NCBI GenBank assembly: GCA_043101605.1
Contig: JBICIG010000083.1
Coordinates: forward strand, 1-15,982
Direction: 5' to 3'
Source of the DNA: JBICIG01 sp043101605
GTDB taxonomy: Bacteria > Planctomycetota > Phycisphaerae > Phycisphaerales > UBA1924
DNA length: 15,982 nt
This document shows positions 11,625 to 15,982 of this stretch, piece after piece. Numbering within the stretch: position 1 is the first letter of the stretch; every line of letters begins with the position of its first letter. The position numbers and the translations under genes were made by a program. Under the pieces are notes generated by a model. It did no database searches and was not told the DNA's origin. It saw only the letters and a program-made list of their open reading frames with translations.

Positions 11625-12755
11625 ATGACGCCCCTGGTCCTCCTGCTGATCCCGGTGTCGCTCGCGATCGCGTCGGTCGCGGTCTTTGCGATCCTCCGCG
11701 CCAGCCGCCGCCTCGGGGCGTTCGACTCGGCCCCGATGCAAGGGCAGACCAAACTGCCGACGCGGGCGATTCCCAACACCGGCGGCATCGGCATCGTCCT
11801 GGGCATCGCCCTCCCGCTCATCGCGGCGCTGGTGGGTGTGCTCGCGATGCCCGACACGCTCGCGCGGCTCCTGCCGGCGATCGAGCCGCATCTGGCCGGT
11901 GTCCGCGATGAAGCCGGCACGGCGCTGTGGCTCCTCGGCGGTCTGATCGCCATCCACCTGCTGGGGGTCTACGACGACCGCCGACCCCTCGGGCCTTGGC
12001 CCAAGCTCGCGGTCATGCTGCTCGTGCCCGGCGCGGTGATCGTCGCGACCGACACGCGCCTGCTGACCATGCTCGATGCGCACGCGGGCGGGGCGTGGGC
12101 CTCGATCGTGGTCACGACGCTGTGGTGCGCCGTGGTCATCAACGCGATCAACTTCATGGACAACATGGACGGGATCGCGGGCGGATCGGTGCTGGCCGCG
12201 GCGGCGTGCTTCCTCGTCGCGACGCTCGGGAACGGGCAGTGGTTCGTCGCGTCGGTGCTGGCGCTGCTCGTCGGCGCGGTGCTCGGGTTTCTGCTGTTCA
12301 ACAAGCCGCCGGCGAGGATCTTCATGGGCGACGGCGGGTCGCTGGCGATCGGCTACCTGCTGGCGATGATGACGGTGCGGACGACCTACTACGACCCGGC
12401 GCGCGCGGGCGGGTGGTACGCGGTGCTCATGCCCATCGCGGTGCTCGCCGTCCCGCTCTACGACTTCGTCAGCGTCACAACGATCCGGCTCGCCCAGGGA
12501 AGGAGCCCCTTCAAGGGCGATCTCCAGCACCTCTCGCACCGGCTGGTGCGCCGGGGGCTCAGCGGCACGCAGACCATGCTCGTCATCGCGGGGCTCACCG
12601 GCGTGACGGGCGTCGCGGGGATCGTGCTCGGCTCGCTCGTCCCGTGGCAGGCGGCGCTCGTCGGCGTGCAGATCGCGCTGCTGCTGGCGCTGATCGCGCT
12701 CTTCGAGTTCGCCTCCCCCGCGACCGACCGCTCCTCGAATGGGCCCGCGTCATGA
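11625..12755 (+). CDS. WecA/TagO-type polyprenyl-phosphate sugar-1-phosphate transferase, 376 aa
   Basis: This membrane enzyme of glycosyltransferase family 4 loads a sugar-1-phosphate (commonly GlcNAc-1-P from UDP-GlcNAc) onto undecaprenyl phosphate. That is the first step of O-antigen, teichoic acid or exopolysaccharide assembly. About ten to eleven helices are visible. The catalytic motifs are all there: PNTGGIGI (50-57), LGVYDDRRPLGPWPK (D117, D118), NAINFMDNMDGIAGG (173-187), ARIFMGDGGSLAIGY (D236) and the HLSHR loop (302-306). The HxSHR loop favours the WecA/TagO branch over MraY, whose loop is His-rich in another way. The length is usual. Its TGA overlaps the next ATG as ATGA, so it is translationally coupled to the ligase-like gene, which would act on the glycan this enzyme starts. 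The exact sugar cannot be read from the sequence. Confidence 0.93.
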   Translation: MTPLVLLLIPVSLAIASVAVFAILRASRRLGAFDSAPMQGQTKLPTRAIPNTGGIGIVLGIALPLIAALVGVLAMPDTLARLLPAIEPHLAGVRDEAGTALWLLGGLIAIHLLGVYDDRRPLGPWPKLAVMLLVPGAVIVATDTRLLTMLDAHAGGAWASIVVTTLWCAVVINAINFMDNMDGIAGGSVLAAAACFLVATLGNGQWFVASVLALLVGAVLGFLLFNKPPARIFMGDGGSLAIGYLLAMMTVRTTYYDPARAGGWYAVLMPIAVLAVPLYDFVSVTTIRLAQGRSPFKGDLQHLSHRLVRRGLSGTQTMLVIAGLTGVTGVAGIVLGSLVPWQAALVGVQIALLLALIALFEFASPATDRSSNGPAS

Positions 12756-15352
12756 CCGGCCCGCGAACGAGCCGGAGCGTGGCGTTCGGGCGCGTCGGCA
12801 TCGCGCTGGTGGTGGTCGCGGCGCTGGTGCGCGCGATGACCGTCAGCCTCCCGCTCCCCCACTTCGACGCCGACCCGCGCACCACGGCGGTCCCCGAACT
12901 CGCGCCCCCCTCGACCGGGATCGGCGTCCTCGATGCGATCCTCGGGAATCCCTCGGGGCTGGGCCCGACCGGCGGGCTGGTGCTCGACGCGATCGCGCTG
13001 CTGGGCGCGGCGCTGGCGATCGGGGCCGCTGCCCGCTCGCTCCGACGGAGCGACGGTTTCGTGCTCGGGCTCGTGGGGCTCGGCACGGTCGCGGCGTTCG
13101 GGCACGCGCTCGAGCCGACGCGGGCGGGGGATGCGTGGATCGGGTCGGCGTGGATCGCCGCGTGGTGGGGCGCGGCGGCGGCGTGGGTGAGCGCACGCGA
13201 CGCGACGCTCGGCCGACTGCTCGTAGCCGGCGTTGCGGGGTTCGCCCTGATCCTGTGCGCCAAGGGGCTCATCCAGGTCGGGATCGATCACCCGCAGACG
13301 GTCGCGTCGTTCGAGGCCAACCGCGACGCGGAACTCGCGGCCCGGGGCTGGCAGCCGGGCTCGGCGTCGGCGATCCTCTATGAACGCCGACTGAGGCAGC
13401 CCGAGGCGACGGGGTGGTTCGGGCTCGCGAATGTCTACGCGTCGTTCATGGCCGGTGCGGCGGTGCTCTTCGGAGGGCTGGCGTGGAACGCCTGGCGCGG
13501 GAGCGCGGCTCTCGGGACGCTCATCGCGAGCGGAATGGGATTCCTCGCGGCAACGCTCGGGTTGGTGCTCAGCGGTTCCAAGGGAGGATTCGGCGCGGCG
13601 GCGCTGGGCGTCGCGGCGGCGGTGCTGCCGATGCTCGCGTGGCGGGCGCTGCGCGAGCGCGAGGGCGGCGTGCCGACGCGGATCGTGCGCTCGCCCCGGT
13701 TCGGCTCGGTGATCGCGGTCGGGGCGGTGGCGCTCGTCCTGGCGGGGATCGCGTTGCGCGGGCTGATGGGCGACGCGATCGGCGAGTTGAGCCTGCGGTT
13801 TCGCTGGTTCTATCTGGTCGGGGCCGGACGGGTGTTCGCCGACGCCCCGCTGCTGGGCGTCGGGCCCGACGGGTTCCAGGCGGCGTACCTGCTGGCGCGC
13901 CCCGCGCTGAGCCCGGAGGAGGTCACGAGCCCGCACAGCGTGTTCTTTGACTGGGCGGCGACGCTCGGAGTCTTCGGGCTCGCGTGGGGCGCGGCGCTGC
14001 TGTCGATGACCTGGTTGGGAGGGAGGGGACTCGGGCGCGAGGAATCGCCGCGCGACTCGACAGAGTTGCCGGAGGGGCGGGCCGGGCGCGCGCGGATCTA
14101 CGCGGTCGGCGGCGTGGCGGCGGTGGTGATGATGCTCTCGACACTCATCGAGCGAGGGGCATCGGTTCCGCTCGGGCTGGCCGGGGCGATGAGTTCGGCC
14201 GACCCGATCCCGATGTGGGCGCTCTTGGCGGGGCTCGGGGCGTGGGCGGGCCTCGGCGTGGCGTGGGTGTGGCTGACATTCGCGGCGGCGCGTGGGATGG
14301 GGCGGACGATCGCGCGATGGGCGGCCGGGGCGATGGTCGCGTGGGTCGGGGTCGCGATGGTTGACATGGCGCCGATCCAGCCCGGGTCGGCGGGGCTGTT
14401 CCTGCTGGCGGTCGCGGCGGCCGCGGGGCGGGGCGAGCCGAGGGAACGCGAATCGACGGCGGAGAGCCGGTCGAGCGATCCTGAAGGGGCGCGCGGGCGG
14501 ATGGCTGCGCTCGCCGGCGGCGTGGGCGTGCTTGGGGCGGCGGCGTGTCTCGGACTGGCTGGCTTCGCGGCATTGCGCGCGCAGCAGACGAGCATCTGGG
14601 AGCGAACGCTCGGCGAGTCGGCGCGAATGCTGGCACCTCTCGGGCGGGCGCGGCTGGAGATCCGGCAACTCGCGGGCGAGGGCGTGCGGGAGCGGGAGAT
14701 CGCGAGGCTGGTCGGCCAGGGAATGGGCGAGACGCTGATGCAGGCGACCGGGGAGCCGCCGGCGGATCGGCTGGACGAGTTGGTCGGGCAGATCGATCGG
14801 GCGGACCTGATCGTGACGCTGGCGGCGACGGAGCGGCTTTTGGAAGCACGGCCCGGGCTGCCGGGCGTGGTGCCGGGGCTGGACCGTCGGATCGTGGGGA
14901 TGCTGCTGGAGGTCGCGGCGATCGCGGACCGCGAGGGGCTCGAGAGCCTGCGGGACCGGGCGATCGACCGGGCGTGGAGCGTGGCGGACGGGGCGATCCG
15001 GGTGCTGGAGGCGAGCGGGGTTGATCCGATGGGCGCCGGGACCGGGCCGGGCGTGTGGCAGTTGCGGGCTTCGGTGATCCTCGCGGCAGATCGACTGCTG
15101 GCATCGGGCGAAGGGGTGTCGCGGGAGGCGGCCGACCGTGCGATCTCGGACCTTGAGCGGGCGCATGAACTGGACCCGCAGGGGATCGGGGTGGTGGTGC
15201 GGCTGATGGAACTGACCGACGACGCGGGGCGTCGGGAGGAGGCCCGGGCGTGGGCGGCGCGGGCGCTGGAACTTGACGCGATGAAGCGGCTGGACCCGGT
15301 GCGGGGGCTGGGAGCCGACGAGCGGCGGCGGGCGGAGCGGCTGGCGCGGTAG
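12752..15352 (+). CDS. O-antigen ligase/polymerase-like membrane protein with soluble C-terminal region, 866 aa
   Basis: The first 560 residues or so contain many membrane helices and the O-antigen ligase/Wzy (PF04932-like) signature: LVLSGSKGGFGAAALG (271-286) and a large loop with FADAPLLGVGPDGFQAAYL (362-380) and SPHSVFFDWAATLGVFGL (393-410), including His395. Proteins of this kind join polyprenol-linked glycan to lipid A, to protein or to another repeat unit. After a last helix (about 585-610) comes a soluble, Glu/Arg/Ala-rich helical region. Its end (REAADRAISDLERAHELDPQ, then EEARAWAARALELDAMKRLDP) looks like one or two TPR units. Most O-antigen ligases have 400-500 residues, so this one is nearly twice as long. 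Such ligase-TPR proteins occur in planctomycetes and other phyla. The start at 12752 overlaps the previous stop (ATGA); the long open frame upstream of it is a shadow of the WecA-type gene. Confidence 0.85.
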   Translation: MTGPRTSRSVAFGRVGIALVVVAALVRAMTVSLPLPHFDADPRTTAVPELAPPSTGIGVLDAILGNPSGLGPTGGLVLDAIALLGAALAIGAAARSLRRSDGFVLGLVGLGTVAAFGHALEPTRAGDAWIGSAWIAAWWGAAAAWVSARDATLGRLLVAGVAGFALILCAKGLIQVGIDHPQTVASFEANRDAELAARGWQPGSASAILYERRLRQPEATGWFGLANVYASFMAGAAVLFGGLAWNAWRGSAALGTLIASGMGFLAATLGLVLSGSKGGFGAAALGVAAAVLPMLAWRALREREGGVPTRIVRSPRFGSVIAVGAVALVLAGIALRGLMGDAIGELSLRFRWFYLVGAGRVFADAPLLGVGPDGFQAAYLLARPALSPEEVTSPHSVFFDWAATLGVFGLAWGAALLSMTWLGGRGLGREESPRDSTELPEGRAGRARIYAVGGVAAVVMMLSTLIERGASVPLGLAGAMSSADPIPMWALLAGLGAWAGLGVAWVWLTFAAARGMGRTIARWAAGAMVAWVGVAMVDMAPIQPGSAGLFLLAVAAAAGRGEPRERESTAESRSSDPEGARGRMAALAGGVGVLGAAACLGLAGFAALRAQQTSIWERTLGESARMLAPLGRARLEIRQLAGEGVREREIARLVGQGMGETLMQATGEPPADRLDELVGQIDRADLIVTLAATERLLEARPGLPGVVPGLDRRIVGMLLEVAAIADREGLESLRDRAIDRAWSVADGAIRVLEASGVDPMGAGTGPGVWQLRASVILAADRLLASGEGVSREAADRAISDLERAHELDPQGIGVVVRLMELTDDAGRREEARAWAARALELDAMKRLDPVRGLGADERRRAERLAR

Positions 15353-15369
15353 AGGTCGCGTCCGTGGAA

Positions 15370-15415
15370 GGGACTGGGGGACGGGACCGGGGCGGAGTGG
15401 GCGCGGGGTCGGGGG
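15370..15415 (+). other. G-run cluster with G-quadruplex potential
   Basis: Seven runs of three to five G lie within 46 nt, starting 18 nt after the stop codon of the ligase-like gene. The first four (15370-15392) fit the usual G3-loop-G3 pattern with loops of 3, 2 and 3 nt. More G runs follow up to 15470. No hairpin terminator with a U-tract was found after the operon, so the cluster might take part in transcription arrest; that is inference. In G+C-rich DNA such clusters can arise by chance. Confidence 0.4.
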
Positions 15416-15449
15416 CCGAAACCGGTGATGCTCGGCGGGGTTGCGGGCC

Positions 15450-15477
15450 TTGATCGGGGGTGGGGCGGGGCTAGCAT
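15450..15477 (+). promoter_or_regulatory. Candidate promoter of the EF-G gene
   Basis: TTGATC (15450-15455), a 16-nt spacer and TAGCAT (15472-15477) agree with the -35/-10 consensus at 4 of 6 positions each. If used, the message would have a leader of about 420 nt before the EF-G start. Confidence 0.35.
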
Positions 15478-15483
15478 TTCAGG

Positions 15484-15902
15484 CGACGCGACACAAGGCC
15501 CTGTTGGCGGATTTGCAATCGGCCGATGCGGGCGGGAGGGAGCGGGGTTCGGGCCCGCGGTCGCGGGTTGCGGTCTGTTTGTTGACAGGGGTTTACGCGA
15601 TGGAAGACGACACCGACACGGAGCTGGGCTGAATCGCGGGAGAAGTCCCGGGCACCCTCTCGGCGTCGGCCGGTGCGAAGCCGAGCGTCACGACCCCCCC
15701 CTGCTTTGCAAGTTGCGACCGCCTCGGAAGGCGGAATTCACGGAGTCTTCGCGGGGACGGTTCAGACCGGACCGTTCGGCGGAGCGATGGTTGAACACAC
15801 AGCGCCCGGCCGCGTCGGCGAGGACCGCCGCGGGCGGCGATCTCGGAAGGCTCGTCGCCGGCGGCGGCGCATGCGGCACCCAATCGGCATCAGGAGTGGA
15901 CC
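15484..15902 (+). promoter_or_regulatory. Long hairpin-rich leader before EF-G
   Basis: No gene is seen between the ligase-like gene and EF-G. From 15630 on there are several short stems: CGGGA/TCCCG with a GAAG loop (15637-15650), CTCGGC with GCCGAG (15659-15664 and 15680-15685), CCGCCT/AGGCGG with a CGGA loop (15719-15734), and ACGGT with ACCGT (15757-15775). A C7 run (15693-15701) lies between them. AGGAG at 15892-15896, 6 nt before the ATG, is the ribosome binding site. The leader may control EF-G expression, but it matches no leader class I know. A 10-codon frame at 15600-15632 is not convincing. Confidence 0.3.
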
Positions 15903-15982
15903 ATGAAAGTCGATCTGAAGCACACGAGGAACATCGGCATCTGTGCCCACATCGACGCGGGCAAGACGACCGTGACCGAGCG
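15903..15982 (+). CDS. fusA: Elongation factor G, N-terminal 26 codons only
   Basis: The fragment MKVDLKHTRNIGICAHIDAG continues into KTTVTE and runs off the right edge. The G1 (P-loop) motif AHIDAGKT at residues 15-22 followed by TxTE is that of EF-G. LepA, TypA and PrfC have different residues here (DHGKST, DHGKTT, SHPDAGKTT). EF-G is the GTPase that drives translocation of tRNA and mRNA on the ribosome and, with RRF, ribosome recycling. AGGAG 6 nt upstream supports the start. The gene is not preceded by rpsL and rpsG as in the classical str operon. It may therefore be a relocated fusA or a paralogue (EF-G2 type), which the visible part cannot decide. Confidence 0.9.
   Translation, partial: MKVDLKHTRNIGICAHIDAGKTTVTE

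Noticed and set aside
11927..12751. 275-codon upstream extension of the O-antigen ligase-like frame
   Set aside because: It overlaps the well-supported WecA-type gene in another frame and is Arg-rich. The ATGA overlap at 12752 is the natural start.
8440..15166. Other long antisense frames, for example opposite the YwaF-like, WecA-type and ligase-like genes (10731-12539 and 12458-15166, minus)
   Set aside because: Compositions are dominated by Arg, Asp, Pro and His with no motifs; they are shadows of the plus-strand genes.
15582..15587. Exact TTGACA upstream of EF-G
   Set aside because: The positions 16-19 nt downstream read AAGACGACA, with no -10 match. The TTGATC-N16-TAGCAT pair further upstream is a better candidate.
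1..15982. tRNA, rRNA, CRISPR arrays and IS elements
   Set aside because: No tRNA T-arm or cloverleaf, rRNA sequence, regular spacer array or transposase was found on reading; only the top6B palindrome and the 20-bp repeat are repeat-like.

Overview
The window is very G+C-rich and reads as a chromosomal segment of a planctomycete, most likely of the Phycisphaerae. The main clues are a secreted protein ending in a PxP-CTERM-type sorting tail (TPAPG, a hydrophobic stretch, then RRRR), a bacterial DNA topoisomerase VI gene pair, csrA, TAnnnT-type -10 elements with weak -35 elements, and a dispersed-repeat-like palindrome. No search could be run, so the taxonomic placement is an inference.

Layout. 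Positions 1-1745 (minus strand) hold the 5' end of a membrane protein gene and a 509-aa lipoprotein of unknown function; a three-copy 20-bp tandem repeat lies between them. Diverging from the lipoprotein are a NifU C-terminal-domain protein (Fe-S scaffold) and csrA (1844-2560, plus). A bidirectional terminator separates csrA from ndk (minus). Next, also on the minus strand, come a terminator and the gene for a secreted PxP-CTERM protein. Positions 4606-7902 (plus) are a two-gene operon for both subunits of topoisomerase VI (B then A), an archaeal/eukaryotic-type type IIB enzyme that is uncommon in bacteria. The B gene carries a palindromic, repeat-like insert that keeps the reading frame. Positions 7903-8439 hold no convincing gene, but a candidate promoter, strong hairpins and an 11-bp terminator stem suggest a structured RNA. 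A secreted S9A prolyl oligopeptidase follows (8440-10647, minus).

Positions 10744-15352 (plus) look like an envelope-polysaccharide operon: a possible 29-codon leader, a YwaF/TMEM164-like membrane protein, a WecA-type polyprenyl-phosphate sugar-1-phosphate transferase, and an O-antigen ligase/polymerase-like protein with an unusual soluble C-terminal region. The junctions are TGATG, 9 nt and ATGA, so coupled translation is likely. A G-run cluster and a long, hairpin-rich leader precede the first 26 codons of an EF-G gene at the right edge.

The items most worth following up are the topoisomerase VI operon with its in-frame palindrome, the orphan structured region at 8002-8410, the overlapping micro-ORF cascade at 139-182, the divergent leaderless starts near 1745/1814, and a possible JAMM-like motif in the lipoprotein.
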